64,000 nucleotides of DNA from the NCBI GenBank assembly GCA_902806575.1, contig CADCXD010000004.1, forward strand, positions 3,906,001 through 3,970,000, read 5' to 3'. Source of the stretch: Jackrogersella multiformis. Taxonomy: Eukaryota; Ascomycota; Sordariomycetes; Xylariales; Hypoxylaceae. Positions 12,548-22,726 of the stretch are shown here, in pieces. A model generated the notes under the pieces. That model was not told the origin of the DNA, made no database searches, and saw only the letters and a list, made by a program, of their open reading frames with translations. The translations under genes and the position numbers were made by a program. Within the stretch, counting starts at the first letter, position 1. Each line of letters begins with the position of its first letter.

Positions 12548-13651
12548 ATGAGGACCTCACTTTACGCCGCACTTACTGCCGTAGCCGCCACCAAGGTGGC
12601 TTCGCATGCCCTCTTCCAAGCCCTTTGGGTTGATGGCGTCGACATGATAAGTCTTAATCTCTCGACTTCAAGCAGCGGCAGTGAACTAACTAAATCAGTA
12701 CGGCACCCAGTGTGTTCGAATGCCAGCGTCCAACAGTCCTGTCACCAACGTGAACAGTGCCGATATTCGATGCAATGCGGGCGGCAGCAAAGGTATATCA
12801 GGCAAATGTGCAGTGAAGGCAGGCGGCACCGTGACAGTTGAGATGCACCAGGTGCGAGATATTTATCGAACGCCACAGATGGCAAGCTGCTAATAACTGC
12901 ATAGCAACCCGGCGACCGAAAGTGCGGCAGCGAAGCTCTCGGCGGAGCTCACTATGGTCCGGTCAATGTATACCTCAGCCAGGTTTCCGACGCCTCCAAA
13001 GCCGACGGATCGACTCCGTGGTACAAAATCTTTGCTAACTCCTGGTCGGCCAAGGGCTCAGTCGGCGACGCGGATAATTGGGGTACTAACGACCTCAACA
13101 CTTGCTGTGGCAAGATGGACATCCCGATCCCAGCGGATACTCCTGCCGGTGATTACCTTTTGCGTGCCGAAGTCATCGCCCTACACACAGCCAGCTCAGC
13201 AGGCGGTGCTCAATTCTACATATCTTGCTACCAGATCACCGTCGCCGGCGGTTCAGCCAAGGCAGCCGCCCTGCCGGCAGGCGTCCAGTTCCCCGGCGCG
13301 CTCAAGAGCAGCGACCCCGGCATCCAGATCAACATCCACGCTAAGATATCACAGTATGTAAACCCCGGGCCGGCCGTCATCGCCAGCGGCACTACGAAGG
13401 AGGCTGGCTCTGGCTGCGCCGCCGGCTGCGCGAAGACCTGCGCCGTCGGTTCCGGACCTATCGGAACCGCCATCGGCTCGGCTCCCCAACCGACCTCGGG
13501 TGCTGGAAATGGAAACGCCGGGGGTCAGGCCGGCTGCGCCCAGGCGAGATACCAGCAATGTGGTGGGCAGGGATACACAGGCTGCACGGCGTGCGCTGAT
13601 GGTCTCAGTTGCCAAGACGTCTCTGCGCCTTACTATTCCCAGTGTGCTTAA
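12548..13651 (+). CDS. AA9 lytic polysaccharide monooxygenase with CBM1
   Basis: A copper enzyme that oxidatively cleaves cellulose outside the cell. Exons 12548-12646, 12699-12851 and 12905-13651 give 332 residues. The signal peptide ends KVAS, leaving His20 (HALFQALW) as the N-terminal His of the copper brace. His100 lies in GGAHYGPVNVYL. The second-sphere residues His178, Gln187 and Tyr189 have the usual AA9 spacing (RAEVIALHTA, AQFYISCYQ). Other family motifs are NSPVTNVNSADIRCNAGG and CCGKMDIPIPAD. A Gly/Ser/Ala linker leads to a CBM1 cellulose-binding module at residues 295-332 (QQCGGQGYTGCTACADG, ending YYSQCA). Oddity: the only intron-1 donor that keeps frame and spares coding sequence reads ATAAGT instead of GTAAGT. 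The acceptor CAG at 12698 and a CTAAC branch are intact. Intron 2 (GTGCGA...ATAG) is normal. Expression may therefore be impaired, but no stop codon is seen in any exon. Confidence 0.9.
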
Positions 13652-14489
13652 GGGGCTGGTGCGAAGCCGCTCTTCTGAGAAGAATATGGCTACTCTCGTT
13701 AATGTAGGGAGGGTTTGCGAAGATAGGTAGGGCATGAGGTTCAGAGCGTTGTCCATGCATAACATATCAATGTAAATATGGTATCAATAACTACATTGTA
13801 ATGATAATCGTGCTATATTAGAACTCACCTTGAGTCGTGTAGACTGTAAGGTATTCTCTATTTAGGTATTCCTAGCAGGTTTAGCTAGATCTAGATATGA
13901 ACTGAGTGAATAGGGGAAATACGGATAGGCATTATAGGCTATTCATTCGATTTATGCAATGGCAACGTAAGTCACCTAATGAGATATTTACTTGTCGCTC
14001 TAGACTTTTGTCACGATACCTACTGGCACGATCTAATAATAATCACTCCAATTACCTATGAGCGCTATCCCGTACCCTGAAGCTGCCCCTTTACATGTAC
14101 CTGCAGCTTCCCGTCACCTGGTCCGTGCAGAAAAGGGGCCAATAATAGGAGCTGAACTTCGGCCAGGTAGGAGAGGGGCTTCATTAAATGTAGGGCCCCA
14201 CTGTACTATTCCGAGATCTCCGACAAAATTCCCCTGATTTTAGCTTCATTCTTACTCACCGTCCTACCTATCTTCATTAGATCACCTCGGTAGCGCTATA
14301 AAAACGATAAAGACGTTGTATTTCATGATCCTCCTCAATTCTGCACTTGCTTATGAAAGAATTACGTATCTAATTCAACTCGTTTCATTTTAACCTATCT
14401 TGTGCATCATATCATATCATACAATATCATATCATCCATCACATCACATCATTCAACCAACCAACCAACCACCCCTAGCATAACCCGCC
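13652..14489. other. Intergenic region with ATCAT-rich leader
   Basis: 3' flank of the LPMO and promoter/5' leader of the DUF2470 gene. Positions 14405-14470 are an irregular CATAT/CATCA/CAACC simple-sequence tract directly before the ATG, typical of a fungal 5' UTR. No gene seen. Confidence 0.55.
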
Positions 14490-15158
14490 ATGGCCCTCAA
14501 CGAACCGCACAAGTCCCGCATCATCGGGCACATGAACAAGGACCACGCCGCCGAGCTCGAGGAGTACCTGCGGGCCTTCAACGGCGTGTCCGCCTCCGCC
14601 GCCCGCGGCGCCCAGCTCACCGACATGTCGCTGGCGAGCATGAGCATCGCCTGCGCGTCCGGGGCATCGCACACCGTGGCCATCGCGCCTCCCCTGGCCT
14701 CCGCGGCCGACGCCCGCGTGCGCCTCGTCGACATGTCGGCGCGCGCGCGCGCGCGGCTGGGGCTCAGCGGCGTGCGCGTGAGCGAGTTCACCGCGCCGCG
14801 CGGCGTCGGGGTCTGGAGCTTCGCCGGCGTGGCCCTGTTCTTCGCGTGCGCGCTCACGTACCCGCTCGTGCTGCCCGGCACCGCGGCCTGGGACGCGCTC
14901 GACGGCTTCCACCCCGGCGGCGCGCTGGGGTACAAGTGGCTGGTGCGCGCCATGGTGGCGCCGGTGCTGGCGATCCACGTCGGGGAGGCGTGGTGGATAG
15001 CGAGGTCGAGGCTGGCGCCGCACGGGGTCGCGGCCGGGAGTAAGCTGTGGCTCGCGTGGGTCGCGTGCACGTTTATGGAGGGGTGGCCGGCCATTGCTAG
15101 GTTCGATGGGCTGGTGCGGGATGGCAAGGCGAGGATGGAGAAGGAGGGGAAGCATTGA
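14490..15158 (+). CDS. DUF2470-domain membrane protein
   Basis: A single-exon frame of 222 residues. The N-terminal half matches DUF2470: HKSRIIGHMNKDHAAELEEY with the characteristic HMNxDH, followed by MSLASMSIAC and VRLVDMSARARARLGL. DUF2470 also occurs at the C-terminus of haem-related and FMN-binding split-barrel proteins. The C-terminal half is hydrophobic, with membrane segments near VWSFAGVALFFACALTYPLV, YKWLVRAMVAPVLAIHV and KLWLAWVACTFMEGWPAI, resembling the DUF4499-type tail that fungi join to DUF2470. The ATG follows CCGCC, a good fungal start context. Codon use is very GC-rich in the third position (GC runs near 14741-14760), in contrast to its neighbours. Molecular function is not known; haem or iron homeostasis is only a guess from domain partners. 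Confidence 0.82.
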   Translation: MALNEPHKSRIIGHMNKDHAAELEEYLRAFNGVSASAARGAQLTDMSLASMSIACASGASHTVAIAPPLASAADARVRLVDMSARARARLGLSGVRVSEFTAPRGVGVWSFAGVALFFACALTYPLVLPGTAAWDALDGFHPGGALGYKWLVRAMVAPVLAIHVGEAWWIARSRLAPHGVAAGSKLWLAWVACTFMEGWPAIARFDGLVRDGKARMEKEGKH

Positions 15159-15902
15159 GAGGTTGAGTTTTTGGAAGGGGTTGATTGACTGGAGAAGAAA
15201 AAAATGTGTGTATGTGTGTGTGCTTGTCTTGATTTCTGCGGAGCGTGAAGTGCGCCGACGAGGTTGGGATAGCTGGACTGACTTCCTAGACAGGTACCTA
15301 CCTTGGATGTACTAATTGCTATGGGCTTAACAGGCGACGATGAATTTCAATATTAGGATATGTCACGAATGGCAAGGTGCATTTCCTATGTGGGTCAGGG
15401 TTTGGTCTACGACGTATGTCACGATCAGTACGATGATATATCAAGATGGTAGGTTGAACATTTTATGTTCATTTCCTTTCATTTCCCCTATGACCCGACC
15501 CTCCCTTCCTTTCGTGGGTTGGAATTGCTCATCAGCCCACTACGGGAAGGTTGGGTCGGGTAGGGTGTCTTATCCTCCCAAGGATGATTTGCAATCCTTA
15601 TAATCCAAAACATCACAGGATTCCCCCAACTCCTGGCCCTCTGTTGATCTCAGGCTCCTTTATCCCCAAATTCCTTCGAACCTCCTAACTCCTCTTATTT
15701 CCAATTCATCTATAACAAACCCGACCGAAACAATCTCAAAGGGGTATATTCCGCCAAAAATCAAATGCTGGACTCCTGTCGTAACGTCGTGATAGGTATC
15801 TTGTGCAAGTCAAATGTCGATAACATGAGTGAGAAACAGGATTGGGGTGAAGACGCACCAAGGGGAGGACGCCACCAAAGCCTAACTAGAGTGCGGCTAT
15901 GC
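15159..15902. other. Intergenic region between convergent genes
   Basis: 3' flanks of the convergent DUF2470 and Zn2Cys6 genes, including a GTGT microsatellite at about 15203-15221. No gene or RNA is supported. Confidence 0.5.
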
Positions 15903-17411
15903 TTAAAGGTCATCTAGGGTTCGCGTAGAGGGCTTCAGACCGGTCTCTTTGTATAAGCCCTCGACGTATTCCCCGATCTTGGAGAGGTCATCCTCGTCCG
16001 CGTGGAGGTCTTCGGAATCGAACTTGCCCCACCTCGCGTCGTCCAGTATTTTCTGGACTGCCCGCTCTGTCATCTTGTCCTCGTAGACACCGACACAGGC
16101 ATTGTAAATCAGAGAAAGGAGCCGCAATCCGGTTTGCTTGACCTCCTTGATTGCGGCTCTTCTCTCCGCCAGCTTCTCGTAGTCCTTGCGGTATACCTCC
16201 AGTTCCCGGACATGCGGAACTGGGGCCCACTGCGAGGGCGACGCCTCGTAGTAGGTGAGGATCTGGGTCGGATTCATCTGTCGCGCGAAAAATGCGCGCG
16301 ATTCCTTCCAGCCGCCCATCTTCTCGGCCACCCTGGGCCTCAGGGCATACAAGAGGCCGACAAACTCTTGCACCAGGGCATGGTTTACCCTGATGAGCTC
16401 CTCGAGCTCCCCTTTCTTGCAGTCGTTGGTTCGGTTGTCGACGCCGCTGTGAACGCAGTCGAGGCCCCTTGACTCGCATCGACTGCATTTAGGTGAGCCC
16501 TCCTGTGTGCTGCACTTGACTTTCAGCCGTCTGCAAGCATCACACGAGTTTGATCCGACGACACGTCGCTTCTTCTGTCGCGACTGGGTTGCGCCGGCTT
16601 CTTGATGTTGGGATGAGGATCCCAGTTCTGAGCCTTGTTCTTCTCTGAGGCTAGCCTTACGCTTCCTCCCCCGTCCAGCCCGTCCCGAGGAAGACAACGG
16701 CGCCGAACCCGCTATCTCCTGGGACTGATCGTTTGATTGGCCAGGGGAGCCAGCCACACTCTCTTCTAGCGTCAGCGCCATCTGTAGGTCGGCATGTGGC
16801 TGTGGCTGTGGCTGTGGCTGCTGTGGCACGATGGGCACATATGAAACGATCTCGGCCAGGTAGTCAGGAGCCGGAAGCGAAGCCCCAAGATATAAGCCCC
16901 AATCGTCATGGGCGGAGAGAGACTGGTTCTGGTACGGCGCGACGACAAATCTCTCTAGTGTCTCGACAGCTGGATCCGTCAAGGTTCTGTCCATTGCTGT
17001 CGCCGCGCCGGCAAAGATGTTGCTGTCGAAGTGGTTGCCCACTTCGTTTATGTGCCCAGTGGTCAGGACACTGGTTGGTCCCTGTAGGGACATCCCACTG
17101 GCATCATCTAGTGGAATGATGCCACTAGTATGTTGGCCCCAACTCTGAAGTGCCTGGTTCAGTTGTGGCACTTCCCCGGATTCGAAGTCAATCGGGTCGT
17201 CTAGTGGGTTGTTAGCCCAGTGGGTTTCACTTTGATCGTTTGCGCGGTTCAAGTACTGACTTGGTTCAATCTCGAGTTGAGACATGGTCACGAACCGCGC
17301 TAGTCCTTGAGGACTCTCTGCTAAGCCTAGAGACGGCAATATGCCATAGTTGTCTTCGTAGGCGAACATGGTGTCGTTAAAGCTATCGACAGGCATGCTG
17401 AAAGGTGACAT
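15903..17411 (-). CDS. Zn2Cys6 protein with a C-terminal-third zinc cluster
   Basis: An uninterrupted 502-residue frame from the ATG at 17411 (the frame extends 9 bases further only via TTG). The zinc cluster sits unusually late, at about residues 290-319: CDAC-RRLKVK-C, eight residues, C-SR-C, six residues, C, preceded by the basic stretches GRGRKRKAS and RQKKRRVVG. The N-terminal 285 residues are acidic/polar and low-complexity, with a PQPQPQPQ run at about residue 200 coded by a GGCTGT-type repeat; this resembles an activation region. The C-terminal part is helical (ELEELIRVNHALVQEFVGLL, EKLAERRAAIKEV) and lacks the usual fungal_trans domain. A DNA-binding regulator is likely; targets unknown. 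A pyrimidine/T-rich stretch precedes the start, typical of a promoter. Confidence 0.85.
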   Translation of the reverse strand: MSPFSMPVDSFNDTMFAYEDNYGILPSLGLAESPQGLARFVTMSQLEIEPSQYLNRANDQSETHWANNPLDDPIDFESGEVPQLNQALQSWGQHTSGIIPLDDASGMSLQGPTSVLTTGHINEVGNHFDSNIFAGAATAMDRTLTDPAVETLERFVVAPYQNQSLSAHDDWGLYLGASLPAPDYLAEIVSYVPIVPQQPQPQPQPHADLQMALTLEESVAGSPGQSNDQSQEIAGSAPLSSSGRAGRGRKRKASLREEQGSELGSSSQHQEAGATQSRQKKRRVVGSNSCDACRRLKVKCSTQEGSPKCSRCESRGLDCVHSGVDNRTNDCKKGELEELIRVNHALVQEFVGLLYALRPRVAEKMGGWKESRAFFARQMNPTQILTYYEASPSQWAPVPHVRELEVYRKDYEKLAERRAAIKEVKQTGLRLLSLIYNACVGVYEDKMTERAVQKILDDARWGKFDSEDLHADEDDLSKIGEYVEGLYKETGLKPSTRTLDDL

Positions 17412-20400
17412 CTTGGACAAGGGGTCAAGGTGTCAAGGTATTTTGCTTTTTTTTTTTGAAGCTCTGGTGTTATCAGGATTTATTGGTTATCCTGGCCTCT
17501 GAAGGGGTGACTTGGTGTTTTGGTTTTTTTTCGGAGTTTTTTGGTATTGTTTTGATAACGTGTATAGTGAGTATCCAAAGTCGACACTTCCAACGAGAGC
17601 TGAAGAAGCGAGCTGAGTTTATTTGATGGTGTTTATAAAAAGCGTTGGTGAATACACTTGATTTGACTTGTCCAAGGTAGCTAGTAGCTATGCTCTAAGG
17701 TATATGAGCGAGTGATTTGTTTTGCAGATTATAGCAGTAAGTGTTTATTATGGTTTGATGGTAATAGATGAAAGATGCTAATCAGTGTCAAGAGCAGGAC
17801 CAGCCGACCTTTTATAACATTCTCCAGTCTGCCTTTGAGAAGGGAATGTTTTTGTTTTTGTTTACTCGGTGGCTCTCGAGGGATTGAGTTGAAGTTAAGA
17901 AAGTATATTTAATAGTCACATAGGAACCTAGGAGAGCTTCGGGCCTCTAATTATGCCATAGGACCACTTTATGAGTTTCTTGGGTTGATACAATGGGATC
18001 CCGTGGGCCGTGGCGTGAGTACCCGGACAGACTTTCAACATGAGAAGCTTAAGTTAGGCCAGGCCAGGGGGTGTCTTCAACAAGCTTCGAAGAGTCTAAC
18101 TACATACCTGTGATCCCATGATGTACCTCTACAAAACCAGCTGTCGTAAGCTAAGGGGATTCTAGGAAATCTAAAAACCATGTCTATCCCATCTAGGTGA
18201 GGGATGCTTCGCAGGTATTGTTTGGTGAATAGGTATGCTACAGTATTCGTTTTGTTTGGTGTCATATAATTGCCATATTAATTCAGCTTGCTAGGATTCG
18301 CACGATGTAAGACCAATCCAGATACCAGGAGAGGTGACAGTTATTCTCAAGTCTCGAGGAGTCTCATGTACTTCTACGGTGTGTGTTCCTGATATGGCCT
18401 AGGCTTAATCGTCCATGTTGGAATTGTTGGTCATCGCGTCGTTCTTCCTTCAAAAAAAACACGTCTTATTCCTAGCGCGTTGTTTTATAGTCCCAAAGTT
18501 AAACGCAATATGCTTTACTTGCAAGATCGCCAGGTACCACGACTTAACCTGGAGATTAACTTTAAGGGGCCGGGTGCCAGTTCCTGGGTTTTAACAAGGA
18601 AATAATGCCTCACTCAGATTACTCGACGCTTTAAGACATATTGCCACTTCCCAAATTCCCAACGAGGACGATTCAACTAACTAGACAGGAAACTGTGCTC
18701 GTATCTAGGTAAGTTTATATTTATAATTATTTGGAGTCCTTAGTTACTTCGCCCGGGTCAGCCATAGAACAGGGTGATGACTTGACATTCGTTAATAGTA
18801 CCCGGGTACCTACCTGGTAAGTTGACTGGAACTATGAGGCATTTTTGGCCCCCTTGGCCCCTACATTGAAGAGGTATAAGGTTCGACGCGAAGTTCAGTC
18901 GAAAAACTCGACTCGCGGCGTCGGCTAGGTTGATACAGAAAAGGGGGCGTTCATAGAATCTGTCTTTCGTATTCAGGCCAGCAATGTATATCACAATCTT
19001 CACGTATGTTCTATTCGAGGTACTTATGTATGTTAACAATTCACTATTGTCCTAATCTCCTAATTGAAAGACGAAGTTAACTTAGATAGGTCGTTAGAGA
19101 CCAGATATAGCAAAATACATATCTCTACTATGTCTAAAGAGCATCGATTTAATCGATATGAGGATTAATTAAGCTATGGTCCGTGAGGTGGACCGAGCTC
19201 AATATTAACCGCCTTTTTCAGGGGTAAACATTTGAATTTACCTACCTAGGTAGTGTAGGTACACAACGGACATAATGTTGGAGCTAACTGCCATAGCGTT
19301 GGAGCTAAGTAACTTTTTAGACACATTACGGCGAGCTTTATTCAGCCCTATTTTAAGGAATTGAGTTCGGATATACAGTATATTACAGTGCGAGCAATAC
19401 ATGATCACCCCCTAATTTCCCCCCCTATACTACGTAGTAGGTACCCAGAAGTATATAGCTGCTGCCAATGCGTTCACATTCTACCAATTTATATGGTAGA
19501 CCTTGTGTTTATAGTGATGGAATCAAGTTATCTACGGAAGGTCTTTATCTAGGCTGGTGATATGCTGCCTAGGTAGGCGAATGGTCAACTGCAATCAGTT
19601 CGGCACTCGGAACAGTCTTCATCAAGAGGCTTTCTTGCTACTAGCATGTAGGTTAATCTTAGGTAAGTTTACAATCAATTCTACATACAGTACGTAGACA
19701 TACTAATAATCGTACGAGTATCTGAAATTCTATGGAAAGTACAAACATCGAATAGGTTTGAGTACTTTCCATTGTGCCTCGAAAAGATTTGGGTTACTTT
19801 GTGGATCATGGGACAGAGAGGAATGCCTTCTTAAACTTACACAACCCGGTAATAATGTGTACCTAGACTTTTCTTACTCAGGCTAATCGTCGCTTTAGTT
19901 CGACCTAGAACGACTCACAATTCCCCGGGTACGTATTTATATGTGTATTCATAGGCGTGGAAGGTTACTTTGGCGTCAACGACGCAGAACAGGGGATTGC
20001 TTGTTACTATGGAAACCACCTCTTGTGCATGGGTCCTCTCAGGAAATAGGGGTGTATGCGACATGACAAAGGCAGTAGCATTGCAGAATACACGCCACAT
20101 AGAATGAACCGAGTGTGACGCAACTTATTGGAATATTAGGTGGCTGGAAGATCTACGCCCCGTATCTAGGGAGGTATATAAGTATACCTACGTATCCTCA
20201 CTAACCTAGCTTCATAGAACTTAACCTTTAATATAATAAGAATGATACTCATAACCTGCGTCTATTGCAACACAACTAATACCTAGAACGACGTAGATAG
20301 CAACATCCAGATGACTACGTGTAACTATATACGTAGGTACATAGTATTTAGGAAATAATAAGGTTCCATATTCCACATTGCTAAATTCCATCCATGGGTG

Positions 20401-20471
20401 TCTCTCCAATGCGTCCTAACTACACACAATACGCCTTCACTCCATGAAAAGATGGAAATATTTGTATAATT
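17412..20471. other. Long intergenic region, no gene recognised
   Basis: About 3 kb holding only short unconvincing frames. It has homopolymer T/A tracts near 17442-17460 next to the regulator start, a CCTAGG palindrome near 19240-19255, and several TACGTA-type short palindromes around 19430-19700. Nothing else is supported. Confidence 0.5.
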
Positions 20472-21826
20472 TCAAAGAACAGGAACCTTGTAGATATCCA
20501 CGGCAACATCACGAATCTCGAAGCCCCGGTCTATAACATCATGGGAGCCCTCAAAAGCACTAGCCAACCACTCTATCGCTCGGGCTTGACCGTTTACGAT
20601 CTCAGGAATATGGCCACCGACTGTGTTGCGCTCATATAGTACGGAGACGTTGAACCGCTTGTATTGAGCCATGTGCTCGTCTGTGTCAGCTATAGGCGTC
20701 ATCTCGTCCGCAACCGCCTTATAGACAAAGAGCGGGATCTCTGGGCATCCATGGTAACCGAGTATCCACTCGGCCTTTCTGATCCTACGTAACACTTGTG
20801 ACTCCTCGATGTCGGCTCGACCACCAACGAAGTAGCCATAAATATCCTGGCCTGCATATTCGGGGAAAGCCACTAGTGAGTCCATTTCGCGACCCTTGAA
20901 GAAGGCTGCGGCGTTTTGGGGGCCTTCGGTCTTGAGGCGACTACGCAGGTAAGCGTCGACCTCCGGGAATTCGTTCATAATTCCTAGCAAGCCGAGGACG
21001 AGATTGCCCGCGTAGGGCGTCTGGTTGACGACACTGAACAATGATCCTACATTGCTTACCATGCCACCCAGCGCGGCACCCGCAAAGCCTGCCGACAACT
21101 CAGGAGCATATTGAACCTGCAGCTCGGCGGCTTTCTCGGAAGCGATGGATCCTCCGCTGTACCCCCACATCGCGTACTTGAATTTGTCCGCGCTGCTAGG
21201 CAACAAAACGTCGGCGGTGCCAGCCAGGGAGAGCACAGCGCGAATGCCATCGAGGGTGGCATGGCCCTCAAGGACGGCTGCGGTAAAGGCAGCGCGGGGT
21301 CCTTCGAAGTCGGGGATAGCGACGTACCAGCCGCGGCCTAGCATTATGTCAAACTTTTCATGGTCGGTGGGGATGCCGAACGAGTTTTTGCGCGCGGGCT
21401 GGAAGATGCGGTATGAGGGCCCCCAGTCGATGTTCGGCGTGTTATATGCAATCTGGTAAGAAAGCAGAGAGTTGTACCCAGATGACGAGGTGATGGCTTT
21501 CTTAGGGATGACCAACGATCTAATAGATTACGAGATGGTCAGATATTTTGAGGAACATGGGCAGCCCACATTATGAAGCAAAAGACCTAGGATACTTGCG
21601 TCACTGCCCAGGTTGGCTGGTATCGCGAATCGGTCGTGCGGTACAGAATATGATAGGCCGCAGAGGCATTTTTGAAGACGGCCGGCTGGCCTGGGACATT
21701 TCGAACACGAAGTACGGTTCCTGGAGCAGATGCTTCGAAGCTGGGCGGGGCCGTATACCAAGGGTCCTGACTCGGAAGAAGCAGCTGGTCGGATGTGGTA
21801 TTTGAAGTGAGTATTGCCGACGCCAT
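20472..21826 (-). CDS. Secretory lipase family protein (LIP)
   Basis: Two exons (21826-21600 and 21519-20472) give 424 residues of the fungal/Candida secretory lipase family (PF03583). Conserved features are LLPSQDPWYTAPPSFE, PGTVLRVR, HILYRTTDS, then SLLSYQIAYNT, the nucleophile motif GYSGGS (Ser about residue 197) and late segments ADEMTP and GGHIPEI, which should supply the Asp and His of the triad. The intron (21520-21599) has a GC donor (GCAAGT), a CTGAC branch and a TAG acceptor. GC-AG is the only junction found that keeps both conserved flanks in frame, giving WAV-T-SLVIPK. No signal peptide is evident from this start (MASAILTSNTT); an ATG at 21919 extends the frame without adding one. 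The true N-terminus may be a missed exon, or the protein may have lost secretion. Function: ester or triglyceride hydrolysis, by family. Confidence 0.85.
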
Positions 21827-22394
21827 ATTTTGAGAAAATGTAAATAATCTATGACGCTCAATTATGACGGAAACTGGTGCTACATAACTACCTAGGTATC
21901 GATGCTTCTTATTTATCATGCCGGTGAGAGTGCAAGAGACCCGGGGTCTACGGAGCTTATGGAATCCTTTTTATCTCTTCTTTGGAGAATGCCGTATTTT
22001 ACGGATAGGATTAACAGACAGACAGGGGGGTTATTGGGTACATTTACGGTCGTAAAATGGGATTCCCTGCTCATGCAGCAGTGCTTACAGAGAGATCTAA
22101 CCTAGGTATAAGTATATTACGGATGAGAAATGTATACACCCCTTCCTTCTATTATTGCATGAATCGGAAGACAGGCCGAAAAGCGGCCTGGATAAGCCAA
22201 AGCCGAGGAATTCATGTCGGCCGAGGAGCCATGCAGCAAAAATCCGTGCCGCATTATCGATATTGCTCTTTCTTGCGCGAAATATTGCGTGATATGCCCT
22301 ATCCGCCATTCCCATTCTAATATTTGGGATTTATCTTCGCGTTACACTCCTCGCCGCAAAGAAAACAACTGTGCTCATAGAGGCACGGCCCATC
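21827..22394. other. Intergenic region upstream of lipase
   Basis: Holds a CCTAGG palindrome at about 21888-21897 and no convincing coding frame. It is the likely lipase promoter and 3' flank of the small secreted protein gene. Confidence 0.5.
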
Positions 22395-22726
22395 CTATGG
22401 CTGGCAAGTACACGCGCCAGATTCTTCTTGGACACACTGGGACCCTGGGTCGCAGAGAGAAGCCGGGACCCAGAATCCGCTCACGCAGACCTGGATTTGC
22501 GACGTGTAGTTCATCGAGCTATGGAACATGGACTTGTTAGATTATATTGTGGTTGAAAAAGGGATACAAAGAAAGTAAAGAAAGAAAGGGGGAATGCACG
22601 ACTAGTTCAGACGCACTTAAAGCATTGATAGGTCCCCGAGGTGCACATATCCCTTCTACGACCACCGGCGGCGAAGACTGGTAAGATTGCTAAGGCGATC
22701 AATGCGATGGGTTTTTTGAGTATCAT
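22395..22726 (-). CDS. Small cysteine-rich secreted protein (effector-like)
   Basis: Two exons, 22726-22617 and 22518-22395, joined by a 98-bp intron (donor GTGCGT, CTAAC branch about 17 nt before acceptor ATAG), give 77 residues. The N-terminus MILKKPIALIALAILPVF-AA is a clear signal peptide. GGRRRD follows, a possible Kex2-type basic site. The mature part is compact and Cys-rich: CTSGTYQC, then QVCVSGFWVPASLCDPGSQC and ACTCQP, seven cysteines in all. The C-GTYQC...IQVC-G-W...C...C pattern recalls small secreted proteins common in plant-associated fungi. If exon 1 is read alone, the protein stops at 39 residues, so automated annotation could miss it. The splice keeps frame and extends the cysteine pattern, which is strong support. 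Function unknown; effector or antimicrobial roles are guesses. Confidence 0.72.

Noticed and set aside
14402..15155. Arg/Ala-rich frames overlapping the DUF2470 gene on both strands
   Set aside because: Shadow frames caused by extreme third-position GC; only the 14490-15158 frame matches a family.
12548..17411. A biosynthetic or CAZyme cluster around the LPMO
   Set aside because: Neighbours (DUF2470 protein, Zn2Cys6 protein) share no pathway; the only other CAZyme (GH5) is 40 kb away.
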